From an uncultured Clostridia bacterium (GTDB taxonomy: Bacteria > Bacillota > Clostridia > Christensenellales > Borkfalkiaceae): a stretch of DNA of 64,000 nt. Below the pieces are notes generated by a model. The model made no database searches. It was given only the letters and a program-made list of their open reading frames with translations, and was not told where the DNA came from. The stretch spans positions 1 to 64,000 of the forward strand of contig CAMUFJ010000004.1 of NCBI GenBank assembly GCA_947088135.1, written 5' to 3'. Made by a program: the position numbers and the translations under genes. Shown piece after piece: positions 7,799-16,366 of this stretch (its first letter is position 1; every line of letters begins with the position of its first letter).

Positions 7799-8002
7799 AT
7801 GAAAGCGGATATTCATCCCAAATACCACGAAGTAACGGTCGTTTGCGCCTGCGGGGAAACCTTTAAAACGGGTTCCACCAAGGACGTGGAGACGTTAAAG
7901 GTCGATATTTGCAGCAAATGCCACCCGTTCTTCACGGGCAGACAAAAGCTCGTTGATACCGGCGGACGCGTGGATAAGTTCAAAAAGAGATACGGTATCT
8001 GA
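7799..8002 (+). CDS. rpmE: Ribosomal protein bL31, zinc-binding (C+) type
   Basis: A 67-residue large-subunit ribosomal protein. All four zinc ligands are present: C16 and C18 (CAC) and C38 and C41 (CSKC), so this is the zinc-containing C+ paralogue rather than the zinc-free YtiA form. The C-terminal GGRVDKFKKRYG is diagnostic. GAGGTG lies about 6 bases before the ATG. A promoter precedes it and a hairpin follows it, so it is probably transcribed alone or with read-through into the DUF1385-PrmC gene. Confidence 0.97.
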   Translation: MKADIHPKYHEVTVVCACGETFKTGSTKDVETLKVDICSKCHPFFTGRQKLVDTGGRVDKFKKRYGI

Positions 8003-8029
8003 GCGGGGCGCGAAAGCGCGCCGCACCCC

Positions 8030-8066
8030 AAACAGCCTCGGAGATAAGAGGTTGTTTTGTTTATTG
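8030..8066 (+). terminator. Terminator-like hairpin after rpmE
   Basis: Arms AAACAGCCTC (8030-8039) and GAGGTTGTTT (8048-8057), with one G-T pair and an 8-base loop, followed by TGTTTATT. The modest T-run suggests partial termination. Confidence 0.55.
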
Positions 8067-8120
8067 CAGGGTTCCGAACAGGCAAACGGTTTCGGCGAGT
8101 CGAATCGGAGGCGATAAGAG

Positions 8121-9956
8121 ATGAAGAAAAAAACCAATCGAACCTATATCGGCGGGCAAGCCGTCATACAGGGCGTCATGATGCGCGGCAAACGCGGCAT
8201 GGCGACCGTCGTGCGCGACGATAACGGGGAATTGCAAACGGAAGCCAAGCGGATCAAGCCGCCCGAAGAGCGGTCTATTGCGACCCGCATTCCTTTTTTG
8301 CGCGGCGCGATCAATTTCTTTTCCTCGCTCGTGGACGGAATGCGCGCTCTTTTGCGCAGTTCCGAAGCGGTCATCGTAGAGGATGAAACGCCCTCCAAAC
8401 TCTCCAAGTGGATGGAGGAAAAATGGAAGGTGAGCGTCAGCGACATTTTGACGGGCTTCGCGCTCTTCATCGGCGTTGCGCTCGCGCTCGTACTCTTTAT
8501 TTGGCTTCCCGGATATTTGACAGATCTCATTGCGGTCGCCGCGCCCGCGATCGGGGGGAGAGGGGAAATTTGGTATTCCCTCATCGAAGGCGGGTTCAGG
8601 CTCGTCATCTTTATCGTCTATATTTTGCTAACGCTTCTTATGCCCTCCATGCGCATGACCTATCGGTATCACGGCGCGGAACATAAGACGATCAACTGCT
8701 ACGAATACGGGCTGCCGCTCACGGTAGAGAACGTGAAGAAGTGCTCCCGTCTGCACGATAGATGCGGGACGACTTTTCTTTTTATCGTCATGATCATCTC
8801 CATCTTGCTGTTCGCGCTTGCCAACTGGGTGCTCTTCGGCGTTTTGAACTTCACGACGACAATCGCCGTGCTCGACAGGCTGATTTCCATGCTTGTCAAG
8901 CTTGTTCTGATTCCCGTCGTGGCGGGGATTTCATACGAGATCCTGAAATTTTTCGCGCTCTTTCAATCGCCCTTGGTGCTTCCTTTCAAAGCTCCGGGGT
9001 ATCTTCTCCAAAAGCTTACCACCAAAGAGCCGACGGACGACATGATCGAATGCGCGGTCAAGGCGTTCGAAAAGACGCTCGAAATGGACGCCGATCCGGA
9101 TTCTCCCGAAATGACGTTCGCGACTTCCACGAAGTTGAAGAAAATGTCCGAAATGATGAAAAAGAACTTCGCGGAGAGGGGGATCGACGAGTCGGACGCG
9201 GAATGGATTTTGAGCTTGACGCTGAAAATTCCCCGCAGTGCGTTAAAGACGGAGCGTATTATTTCCCGCGCGGAGTGCAAGCAGATTTTGGAGGTCTACG
9301 AACAGCGTTTGACGGGCAGACCGCTTTGGTATATCTACGGCAACACCGAATTTTACGGCTACCCGTTTAAGGTGGACGAACGCGTTCTGATCCCCCGTCC
9401 CGAAACGGAAATTCTCGTCCGTCAGGCGGTTTCCGCCCTTAAAGACGGGGAAACCATGCTCGATCTTTGTACGGGAAGCGGAGCGATCGCCGTCACCGTT
9501 GCGGCGGAGGTCGCAAAGGACAGGTCTGTGACCGTGACGGGAACGGATATTTCCGCGGGCGCGCTCCAAGTGGCGCGCGAAAACGCCCGCGTCAACAAAG
9601 CGAACGTCAACTTTATCAAGTCCGACCTCTTCGAAAGCGTTCGGGGCAGATTTAATCTCATCACAGCCAACCCCCCCTACATTAAGAGCGGGGAAATGGC
9701 GACTCTTCCCAAGGACGTGAAGGATTTCGAACCGAAGATCGCGCTCGACGGCGGGGTGGACGGATTGGACTTTTACCGCAGGATCGCCGAAAAAATCAAC
9801 CGCTACGTTGCACGCGGCGGAATGTGCATTCTCGAAGTGGGCGAAGGACAGGCGCAGGAGGTCATCCGCATCTTCCGCGAGAAGTCCCGTTGCGATTTCG
9901 CAATGGTCGTAAAGGACCTTGCAGGCGTGGAACGCGTCGTAAAGATCGGATTTTAA
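8121..9956 (+). CDS. prmC: Fusion of DUF1385 membrane protein with PrmC (release factor glutamine methyltransferase)
   Basis: A 611-residue two-part protein. Residues 1 to about 300 are a DUF1385 domain (start GGQAVIQGVMMRG, central HGAEHKTINCYE, several membrane helices). Residues from about 305 are PrmC: a helical N-terminal domain, a SAM-binding DLCTGSGAIAV near residue 450, and the catalytic NPPY at 517-520. PrmC methylates the glutamine of the GGQ motif in release factors RF1 and RF2. The reading frame is continuous, and the DUF1385 part has its own helices before the PrmC linker. RF1, its substrate, is encoded three bases downstream. The DUF1385 function is unknown; fusion to PrmC would tether the methyltransferase to the membrane. 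Confidence 0.92.
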   Translation: MKKKTNRTYIGGQAVIQGVMMRGKRGMATVVRDDNGELQTEAKRIKPPEERSIATRIPFLRGAINFFSSLVDGMRALLRSSEAVIVEDETPSKLSKWMEEKWKVSVSDILTGFALFIGVALALVLFIWLPGYLTDLIAVAAPAIGGRGEIWYSLIEGGFRLVIFIVYILLTLLMPSMRMTYRYHGAEHKTINCYEYGLPLTVENVKKCSRLHDRCGTTFLFIVMIISILLFALANWVLFGVLNFTTTIAVLDRLISMLVKLVLIPVVAGISYEILKFFALFQSPLVLPFKAPGYLLQKLTTKEPTDDMIECAVKAFEKTLEMDADPDSPEMTFATSTKLKKMSEMMKKNFAERGIDESDAEWILSLTLKIPRSALKTERIISRAECKQILEVYEQRLTGRPLWYIYGNTEFYGYPFKVDERVLIPRPETEILVRQAVSALKDGETMLDLCTGSGAIAVTVAAEVAKDRSVTVTGTDISAGALQVARENARVNKANVNFIKSDLFESVRGRFNLITANPPYIKSGEMATLPKDVKDFEPKIALDGGVDGLDFYRRIAEKINRYVARGGMCILEVGEGQAQEVIRIFREKSRCDFAMVVKDLAGVERVVKIGF

Positions 9957-9959
9957 ACT

Positions 9960-11021
9960 ATGCTGGAAAAATTGGAAGAAATCGCCGCACGGTACGAGAG
10001 CATCGAAGAAGCGCTTGGAAAGCCCGATATTTTGTCGGATATGGATGCGTGGAAAAAGCTTACCAAGGAGCGCGCGGAGCTTAGCGAGCTTGTGGAGGCT
10101 TACCGCGCCTATCAAAGGACGCGCGGAGAAATGGAAGCCGCCTTTCGGGAAGCGGAGCGCGAGCAGGGCGAGATGCGCGATATGCTCCTCGAAGAGGGGT
10201 ATGCGTTGAAGGAAAAGCTCGCCGAGAGCGAAAACGAGCTGAAAACGTTGCTTCTCCCCAAGGATAAAAACGACGAGAGAGGCTGTACCCTCGAAATTCG
10301 CGGCGGAGCGGGCGGAGAGGAGGCTGCGCTCTTTGCATACGAGCTGTATAGAATGTATCAGGCGTATTGCGAAAGACGGCGTTTCCGCTGGGAGATCGTC
10401 GATTTGAACGAAACCGAGCTCGGCGGAATGAAAGAAGCCATCGTAAACATAGAAGGAAAGGGCGCGTACAAACGGCTCAAATACGAGAGCGGAGTTCACC
10501 GCGTCCAGCGCGTTCCCGAAACGGAATCGCAGGGCAGAATTCATACCTCCACCGTAACGGTTGCCGTGCTCCCCGAGGCGGAGGACGTCGAAGTGGAGAT
10601 CAAAGACGAGGACGTTCGCGTCGATTTATTCCGTTCTTCCGGCGCGGGCGGGCAAAAGGTCAACAAAACGGAAACGGCGATCCGCCTGACCCATTTTCCG
10701 ACGGGCATCGTCGTGACTTGTCAGGACGAGCGTAGCCAACTCAAAAACAAAGAAAAAGCGTACCGCGTGCTCAAAGCGCGGCTGTACGATTACTATAACA
10801 GCAAGGCGAACTCCGCGGAGGCGCAAAACCGCAGGAGTTTGGTGGGAACGGGGGACAGAAGCGAACGTATCCGCACCTACAATTTCCCGCAGAGCCGTAT
10901 CACCGATCACCGCATCGGGCTGAGCCTGCATTCGATGGAAGCGTTTTTGGCGGGCGAGCTCGACGAGATGATCGACGCGCTCGCGCGTTTCGACACCCAG
11001 CAACGCCTCAGCGGAGAGTGA
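9960..11021 (+). CDS. prfA: Peptide chain release factor 1
   Basis: A 353-residue RF1 that recognises UAA and UAG and triggers peptide release in the ribosome. The stop-codon recognition tripeptide is PET at residues 186-188 (RF1-type PxT, not the SPF of RF2). The catalytic GGQ is at 230-232 in SSGAGGQKVNK. The gene starts three bases after the PrmC stop, so the modifying enzyme and its substrate are translationally coupled. The length is normal for the family. Confidence 0.96.
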   Translation: MLEKLEEIAARYESIEEALGKPDILSDMDAWKKLTKERAELSELVEAYRAYQRTRGEMEAAFREAEREQGEMRDMLLEEGYALKEKLAESENELKTLLLPKDKNDERGCTLEIRGGAGGEEAALFAYELYRMYQAYCERRRFRWEIVDLNETELGGMKEAIVNIEGKGAYKRLKYESGVHRVQRVPETESQGRIHTSTVTVAVLPEAEDVEVEIKDEDVRVDLFRSSGAGGQKVNKTETAIRLTHFPTGIVVTCQDERSQLKNKEKAYRVLKARLYDYYNSKANSAEAQNRRSLVGTGDRSERIRTYNFPQSRITDHRIGLSLHSMEAFLAGELDEMIDALARFDTQQRLSGE

Positions 11022-11047
11022 GTAATTCATTTTTGGAGATAGTATAT

Positions 11048-12247
11048 ATGTCGCAAAGGCTCGCGAAAAGAATGGGCAGTATTTCCCCCTCGCTTACGCT
11101 CGCAATCAGCGCCAAGGCAAAGGCGATGAAGGCGGAAGGCGAGAACGTCATCAATTTCGGCGTGGGCGAGCCCGATTTCAACACTCCCGAGCATATCGTG
11201 CAGGCGGCGGTGGACGCGCTCGAAAAGGGGCATACCAAATATACTCCCTCGTCGGGGCTTCCCGAGTTGCGCCGCGCGATCTGCGAAAAGCTTCAACGCG
11301 ACAATAATTTGGAGTATTCGCCCTCCCAGATCATCGTATCGAACGGCGCAAAGCATTCCATTTTCAACGCGTGCTTCGCGCTTCTCGACGAAGGGAACGA
11401 GGTGATCATTCCCGCTCCCTATTGGCTCACTTATCCCGAAGTCGTAAAGGTATGCGGCGGGGTGCCCGTCATCGTAAAGACGAGCAAAAAAACGGGATTT
11501 AAAATCACGCCCGAGCGTTTGAAAGAGGCGATTACGCCCAAAACGAAGCTGTTTATTTTCAACTCTCCCTGTAACCCTACGGGAGCGGTTTATTCGGAAC
11601 AAGAAGTGCGCGCTTTGGCAAAGGTCTGCGAAGAGGCGGGAATTTTCGTGCTTTCCGACGAGATTTACGAAAAACTCGTTTACGGCGAAACAAAGCCCTT
11701 TTCGGTTGCCGCCTGTTCGGAGAAAATGAAGGATCTGACGATTACCGTAAACGGCGTTTCCAAAACGTACGCCATGACGGGTTGGCGCATCGGCTATCTT
11801 GCCGCGCCCAAGGATATCGCCAAGGCGATCGACTCCCTGCAAAGCCACGCCACGAGCAACGCCAACTCCATCGCGCAGTACGCGACGATCAAGGCGCTCA
11901 ATTCCTCCGAGGCGGCGGTGGAGGAGATGGTGGCGCGGTTTGCCCGCCGAAGGCTTGCGATGATCGAGCGGGTTTCCGAAATGCAGGGCGCGTACGTCAT
12001 TATTCCCGACGGCGCGTTTTACGCCATGCTCGTCGTGAGCGGAACGTACGGGAAGAGCTTCGGCGGTACGCCCGTTACCGATTCGGTGAGCTTTGCAAAC
12101 TGTTTGCTCGACGCCGCGAAGGTGGCGGTCGTGCCGGGCGCCGCGTTCGGGCAGGACGATTGCGTGCGCCTTTCCTATTCGCTTTCCATGCAGGATATGC
12201 TCGAAGGGCTCGACAGGATCGACGCTTTTATTCAAAGCCTCAGATAA
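11048..12247 (+). CDS. Class I pyridoxal-phosphate aminotransferase (aspartate aminotransferase-like)
   Basis: A 399-residue fold-type I aminotransferase. PLP-binding elements seen are NPTGAVY, DEIYEKLVYG and the Schiff-base lysine K239 in GVSKTYAMTGWRIGY. The C-terminal RLSYS carries the substrate carboxylate-binding Arg. It most resembles the AspB/AspC Ib subgroup, which transfers amino groups between aspartate and 2-oxoglutarate. I start it at ATG 11048, where TTGGAG lies 9 bases upstream, rather than at an upstream GTG that lacks a ribosome site. It follows prfA by 26 bases and may share its transcript. Confidence 0.9.
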   Translation: MSQRLAKRMGSISPSLTLAISAKAKAMKAEGENVINFGVGEPDFNTPEHIVQAAVDALEKGHTKYTPSSGLPELRRAICEKLQRDNNLEYSPSQIIVSNGAKHSIFNACFALLDEGNEVIIPAPYWLTYPEVVKVCGGVPVIVKTSKKTGFKITPERLKEAITPKTKLFIFNSPCNPTGAVYSEQEVRALAKVCEEAGIFVLSDEIYEKLVYGETKPFSVAACSEKMKDLTITVNGVSKTYAMTGWRIGYLAAPKDIAKAIDSLQSHATSNANSIAQYATIKALNSSEAAVEEMVARFARRRLAMIERVSEMQGAYVIIPDGAFYAMLVVSGTYGKSFGGTPVTDSVSFANCLLDAAKVAVVPGAAFGQDDCVRLSYSLSMQDMLEGLDRIDAFIQSLR

Positions 12248-12301
12248 CCCGCAAAAAAACCACATTTCCAAAAAAAATTTTCGGGTTTTTTAAAAAAGTA
12301 C

Positions 12302-12330
12302 TTGATAAGTACGCAAAAACTTGATAAAAT
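12302..12330 (+). promoter_or_regulatory. Predicted sigma-A promoter of the small P-loop protein gene
   Basis: TTGATA (12302-12307), a 17-base spacer and TAAAAT (12325-12330), about 38 bases before the start codon. Confidence 0.6.
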
Positions 12331-12367
12331 AGTATTACAAATAATGCCGAACGGCTTGGAGGACATA

Positions 12368-12775
12368 ATGATCAAAATTATCAGCGGTGCGAAGGGAAGC
12401 GGAAAGACCAAAAGAATCATCGACGCGGCAAACGAGGCAGTCGGCGCCGCAAAGGGACACCTGATCTTCATTACCGATACCAAAAGATATATGTACGATT
12501 TGAAGCGCGAGATTCGCTTCATCGACGTGAGCGACTATGCGATCGCGGGCGAGGACGCGCTTTGCGGATTCGTGAAAGGCGCGGTAGCGGGCGGTTACGA
12601 CAACGAATATCTCTTCATAGACGGAATCGCGCGGATCGCGGGCAAAAAGCTCGACGACATGGCGCAGTTTTTCTACATGATCGAAAAGATTTCGCTCATG
12701 CGCAATTTGCAGGTGTATATCACTTGCAGCTGCGCCGAGGCAGATCTTCCCGATTTCGCAAAAAAGTACCTGTGA
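12368..12775 (+). CDS. Small P-loop ATP-binding protein, unknown function
   Basis: A 135-residue protein beginning with a Walker A loop (GAKGSGKT at residues 7-14) and containing a Walker B-like strand EYLFIDGIAR near residue 80. The start at ATG 12368 has GGAGG 6 bases upstream; longer in-frame starts lack this. It resembles small ATP-binding proteins of clostridia whose role is not established. It lies alone between a promoter and a hairpin, just ahead of thrC. Confidence 0.75.
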   Translation: MIKIISGAKGSGKTKRIIDAANEAVGAAKGHLIFITDTKRYMYDLKREIRFIDVSDYAIAGEDALCGFVKGAVAGGYDNEYLFIDGIARIAGKKLDDMAQFFYMIEKISLMRNLQVYITCSCAEADLPDFAKKYL

Positions 12776-12824
12776 GTTTTGCGCGGATTTTTCCGTCGGG
12801 AAAAGTGAACATACCGTAAAAACC

Positions 12825-12848
12825 GCCTTCCCCCCTACGGGGGAAGGC
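12825..12848 (+). terminator. GC-rich hairpin between the P-loop gene and thrC
   Basis: A perfect 10-base stem (GCCTTCCCCC with its complement) and a CTAC loop. No T-run follows, so it may be a processing or stabilising structure rather than a true intrinsic terminator. Confidence 0.45.
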
Positions 12849-12901
12849 TTGCGCGTATTGTAGCCAAAGTTATTTTGGCGAGTTACAGCAAGGAGAAAGA
12901 T

Positions 12902-14395
12902 ATGGAATTTGTAAGTACGAGAGGAGAGGAGCGCGTAACGGGTGCGCGCGCGATCGTACAGGGAATCGCGAAAGACGGCGGGCTGTTCGTGCCCGAACGT
13001 TTTCCCGAAGTGAGCGAAGCTGAAATCACGCAGATGCTCGAAATGGACTATCCCGAACGCGCCGCGCTCGTCATCGGTAAATATTTCGACGAGTACGACG
13101 GGGAGAAGCTTCTTTCCGCTCTGCAAGCCGCTTATGCCCGCTTCGAAGAGAACGACGCCGCCCCCCTCGTCCGCATCGAGGACGGCACTTATATTTTGGA
13201 ACTCTTTCACGGGCCTACTTGCGCCTTTAAGGACATGGCGCTCACCGTTTTGCCCTATCTGCTTGCGGAGGGATGCCGTTTAACGGGCGTTAAAGAAAAA
13301 ATTCTCGTGCTCGCCGCCACCAGCGGGGACACGGGCAAAGCCGCGCTCGAAGGCTTCAAGGACGCGGACGGGGTAAAGGTGATGACCTTTTATCCCGACG
13401 AGGGCGTTTCCAAAATGCAGAAACTGCAAATGTGTACCACGGAGGGGGACAACGTAAACGTCGTTTCCGTGAAGGGCAATTTCGACGACTGCCAAACGGG
13501 CGTAAAACGCATTTTCGCCTCCGAGGAATGCAAAAAGAAGCTTGCCGACAAGGGCTATGTGCTCTCCTCCGCAAACTCTATCAATATCGGGCGGTTGATT
13601 CCGCAGATCGCGTACTATTATTCGGCTTATTGCGACCTGCTTTCCTCCGGGCAAATCGAATACGGCGACAAAGTGGATTTCGCCGTGCCCACGGGGAATT
13701 TCGGCAATATTTTGGCGGCGTACTATGCCAAGCAAATGGGGTTGCCCGTCGGCAAGCTCATCTGCGCGTCCAACCGCAACAACGTGCTCACCGATTTTTT
13801 CAAATGCGGAACTTACGACAGCAAGCGTCCGTTTTATAAAACCATGTCGCCCTCGATGGATATTCTCGTTTCCTCCAATTTGGAACGGCTTATCTTCGAG
13901 CTTTCGGGCAGGAACGCAAAGGTTACGGCGGAGCGGATGCAGGCGCTTTCCGAGCGGGGAAAATACTCGGTCACGCGCGAGGAAACCAAGCTCTTGCAGG
14001 AAACCTTCTTCGCGGGTTGCGCCAACGAGGACGAAACCGTGGAGAGCATTTACGAATTCTTCATCGAGTACGGCTATCCGATGGATACCCATACGGGCGT
14101 TGCCATGAGCGTCGTCGGAGCATATAAAAAATCGCTCGAAGAGGACAAGACCGCCGAAGAACGCCCCGTTGTCGTCGTTTCCACCGCAAGCCCCTACAAA
14201 TTCCCGCAGGACGTGCTGTACGCGCTTACGGGCAACGACGTAAAGGACAGCTTCAAGGGCGTAAAACGCATCAATCTGCTTACGGCGATGAAGGTGCCCG
14301 AAAGCCTGAAAGCCATCCGCTACAAGCCGATTCGCTTCAAGCAAATCGTTTCTCCGCAGAAGATGTTCGACGAAGTGTTGGCGTTTGCAGATTAA
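12902..14395 (+). CDS. thrC: Threonine synthase
   Basis: A 497-residue PLP enzyme converting O-phosphohomoserine to threonine. The PLP lysine is K110 in GPTCAFKDMAL, and the phosphate loop is ATSGDTGKAALEGF. The N-terminus FVSTRGE and the length match the long ThrC type of bacteria and yeast. The ATG at 12902 has AAGGAGA 7 bases upstream. No T-box or threonine attenuator was seen in the 125-base leader. It ends at a bidirectional terminator facing the XRE regulator. Confidence 0.94.
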   Translation: MEFVSTRGEERVTGARAIVQGIAKDGGLFVPERFPEVSEAEITQMLEMDYPERAALVIGKYFDEYDGEKLLSALQAAYARFEENDAAPLVRIEDGTYILELFHGPTCAFKDMALTVLPYLLAEGCRLTGVKEKILVLAATSGDTGKAALEGFKDADGVKVMTFYPDEGVSKMQKLQMCTTEGDNVNVVSVKGNFDDCQTGVKRIFASEECKKKLADKGYVLSSANSINIGRLIPQIAYYYSAYCDLLSSGQIEYGDKVDFAVPTGNFGNILAAYYAKQMGLPVGKLICASNRNNVLTDFFKCGTYDSKRPFYKTMSPSMDILVSSNLERLIFELSGRNAKVTAERMQALSERGKYSVTREETKLLQETFFAGCANEDETVESIYEFFIEYGYPMDTHTGVAMSVVGAYKKSLEEDKTAEERPVVVVSTASPYKFPQDVLYALTGNDVKDSFKGVKRINLLTAMKVPESLKAIRYKPIRFKQIVSPQKMFDEVLAFAD

Positions 14396-14410
14396 CGGAA
14401 TAAAAATAAT

Positions 14411-14445
14411 AACCCCGCCCAAGCGTTCGCTTAGGCGGGGTTTGT
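14411..14445. terminator. Bidirectional terminator, copy A of a duplicated 35-base element
   Basis: A hairpin of AACCCCGCC and GGCGGGGTT with an internal C-A mismatch and a GTTC-type loop. A-rich sequence precedes it and TTTGT follows. It lies between the converging thrC and XRE genes. All 35 bases are repeated exactly at 15254-15288. Confidence 0.85.
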
Positions 14446-14452
14446 CTATTCT

Positions 14453-14890
14453 TTAAATTTCTCTGCCGAGAACAAAATCGATGGAACAGCCGAGGAAGTC
14501 GGCAAGTTTTATCACGTTATCGAGAGAGGGCTGTCTTCTGCCTTTCAACCAATCGTAATAACAGCTTTTCGTAATTTTTGCGCCTTCGTAAATTTCCTTG
14601 TCCATCATTTTGGAATTGGAGAGCGACTTTAAATAGACGATCCGCTTGGAAAAATCCTCCGGAACGTGAACATTTTTAAAGTCCTTTTCGTATTTGCGCC
14701 CGAACAAAAAGTCGATGGAGCAATGAAAATAGTCGGCAAGCTTGATCGCATTTTCCACGGTCGGCAGCTTCTCGTTTCGGATATAATCGGTGATACGGCT
14801 TTCGCTGATCCCGATTTGTGCGGCGAGCGATTTTTGATTCAATCCGTTTTCGGAAAGAAGCTCTAAGAGCGATTCAGACAGTTTCGACAT
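14453..14890 (-). CDS. XRE-family regulator with two tandem helix-turn-helix domains
   Basis: A 145-residue DNA-binding protein made of two HTH_3 units. Unit 1 (residues 1-65) contains NQKSLAAQIGISESRITDY and ends IKLADYFHCSIDFLFGRK. Unit 2 (about 85-145) contains KITKSCYYDWLKGRRQPS and ends IKLADFLGCSIDFVLGRE. The two repeat tails are nearly identical, so an internal duplication is visible. No sensor domain is present. It is divergent from a 69-residue ORF, which could be its target, and the pair is bracketed by identical terminators. Confidence 0.88.
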   Translation of the reverse strand: MSKLSESLLELLSENGLNQKSLAAQIGISESRITDYIRNEKLPTVENAIKLADYFHCSIDFLFGRKYEKDFKNVHVPEDFSKRIVYLKSLSNSKMMDKEIYEGAKITKSCYYDWLKGRRQPSLDNVIKLADFLGCSIDFVLGREI

Positions 14891-14950
14891 TTTTCCCCCA
14901 AATTAGTGTTTTTTCTACAAATATTATGTTTGAGTTTCAGAATTATTTGC

Positions 14951-14979
14951 TTGCAATTCCGCGAATCAAACTTTATAAT
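14951..14979 (+). promoter_or_regulatory. Predicted promoter of the 69-residue ORF
   Basis: TTGCAA (14951-14956), a 17-base spacer and perfect TATAAT (14974-14979), about 54 bases before the ATG. It lies in the divergent region next to the XRE gene and is a natural place for XRE control. Confidence 0.6.
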
Positions 14980-15032
14980 AGAGTTATACTAATTTGTGCG
15001 CACAATTAGGAAAAAATATAAGGAAAACAGAT

Positions 15033-15242
15033 ATGATAAACAAATTTATGGAAACCGATGAACTGATTGCAAGAAATGAACCGCAAATTACAGCCAATGA
15101 ATTACTTGCGGAAATTAAACCTTTGCTTAGCGACTTTTTTTTGGGTGAATTTGTGCAAGACGGGCGAAGCATTACATATCGTATGCCGAACAACCAATTA
15201 TGGGAGATAAGCGCAAAAGAAAAAATCTGCAAGATGGAATGA
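15033..15242 (+). CDS. Small acidic protein, unknown function (69 residues)
   Basis: No family is recognised. The peptide is acidic and soluble, with an N-terminal helix-prone half (MINKFMETDELIARNEP) and a C-terminal half rich in aromatic and polar residues (GEFVQDGRSITYRMPNNQLW). AAGG lies about 9 bases before the ATG, and a consensus promoter precedes it. A longer in-frame start at 14994 overlaps the promoter's downstream region and lacks a ribosome site. Partner of the divergent XRE gene, possibly a regulated target or antitoxin-like protein; this is speculative. Confidence 0.55.
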   Translation: MINKFMETDELIARNEPQITANELLAEIKPLLSDFFLGEFVQDGRSITYRMPNNQLWEISAKEKICKME

Positions 15243-15253
15243 GGGACACAAAC

Positions 15254-15288
15254 AACCCCGCCCAAGCGTTCGCTTAGGCGGGGTTTGT
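15254..15288. terminator. Bidirectional terminator, copy B of the duplicated 35-base element
   Basis: Sequence identical to 14411-14445, including the internal C-A mismatch. It lies between the converging 69-residue ORF and the PRC-barrel gene. Confidence 0.85.
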
Positions 15289-15317
15289 TGCCATATGGTG
15301 AGCAGTGGCGAGCCGTA

Positions 15318-16115
15318 TTACAGGACGTTCGTCAGGGTGTTTACGGTGAGCTCTAAAAGACGGTTGTGACGGCGGGCGGAGGATATGACGGAGGGGGTAA
15401 TGCGTTCCCCCGCAATCGCGATCGGCTGTCCCGCGCTGTCGTAAACGCTTTTTTTCAGCTTTCTGCCGAGCAAATTCAAACGGTTCAAAGAGTACTGTAC
15501 GCCGTTTTCCGTCTGCGTGCTTGCCGTTTCGCCGAAGGGCTTTCTCGCCTCGGGCGCGGGCTTTTCGGGCGTTCCCTGCGTCGGGGAAAAGGGGAGCTGT
15601 TCGGGCGGGGTGACGGGCGTGGGCATCGGCGTCTGAACGGGGGTGCTCGGCTGTTTCTTTTTTGCGGAAGGGGTAGACGACGCACGCGTTTTGGGTGCGC
15701 GCTTTTTCGCCGCCGCGCTGGGGTAGAGAATGAGCGTTTCCCCCCGCGCCGCGCGGGAGAGGGGAACGAGGATCTCTTTGCCGTCCTTCCATAAAACGTA
15801 TTGCGGCTCGTCGCCGAGCACATAGTCGCATACGACGCCTTCAAGCTCTCCCGTGTGGGAGTAGGCGGGCGTCATCAAAGGCGAAGGCGCGCCCGTTGGG
15901 GCGGGAATGCGGGATTTTCCTACGATGAGTGCGTCGCCGTAAGATTGGATCGCGCGGGAGGGAAGATAAAATTCTTCGTCCTCGCCGTCCGCACAGCGCA
16001 GGCAGGAAACTCCTTTGAGGGTTTGCGTGAGCGTAGCGTCGAGCACGTAGCCGAGCCGTTCCCCCGCGGGGGAGAGTAATTGTTTTCCGATAAGCGATGA
16101 GAGCTTGCGTTCCAT
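15318..16115 (-). CDS. PRC-barrel-like domain protein with Pro/Thr-rich linker
   Basis: A 265-residue soluble protein. Residues 1-75 (SLIGKQLLSPAGERLGYVLDA) and about 85-135 look like two PRC-barrel-type beta units. A low-complexity linker rich in Pro, Lys, Ser and Thr spans about 138-200, and a C-terminal segment (YSLNRLNLLGRKLKKSVYDSAGQPIA) resembles a third PRC-like unit. PRC barrels occur in RimM and in sporulation proteins of the YlmC/YmxH type; the function here is not known. CAGGAGG lies 5 bases before the ATG. It is divergent from trpS. Confidence 0.7.
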   Translation of the reverse strand: MERKLSSLIGKQLLSPAGERLGYVLDATLTQTLKGVSCLRCADGEDEEFYLPSRAIQSYGDALIVGKSRIPAPTGAPSPLMTPAYSHTGELEGVVCDYVLGDEPQYVLWKDGKEILVPLSRAARGETLILYPSAAAKKRAPKTRASSTPSAKKKQPSTPVQTPMPTPVTPPEQLPFSPTQGTPEKPAPEARKPFGETASTQTENGVQYSLNRLNLLGRKLKKSVYDSAGQPIAIAGERITPSVISSARRHNRLLELTVNTLTNVL

Positions 16116-16288
16116 GTTGACCTCCTGAGCCCGCTGTTACGGGACATGATACATTATGTCATACCCCGAAGAAAGCTTCCCTACGAATTACGGGGAAACG
16201 TTACGGGTTTTGTCGAAACTGTTTTGTGCCCGTCCTGTGAAAACGGGCGCATTTTTTTGTGAAGTGCGTGAATGTGCGCTCAACCCCG

Positions 16289-16317
16289 TTGCAATTTTTC
16301 GGAAAGTATGGTATAAT
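16289..16317 (+). promoter_or_regulatory. Predicted sigma-A promoter of the trpS operon
   Basis: TTGCAA (16289-16294), a 17-base spacer and perfect TATAAT (16312-16317), about 50 bases before the trpS start. The leader is too short for a T-box. Confidence 0.7.
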
Positions 16318-16366
16318 TGGAATAATTAACCGAAATCGGGAGTGCGTTCCCGATACGGGGAGAGTT

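Noticed and set aside
9243..10544. 433-codon minus-strand frame
   Set aside because: Antisense to prmC and prfA, both of which have intact catalytic motifs.
12776..12901. T-box or attenuator for thrC
   Set aside because: The leader has a hairpin but no T-box sequence, specifier loop or terminator/antiterminator pair.
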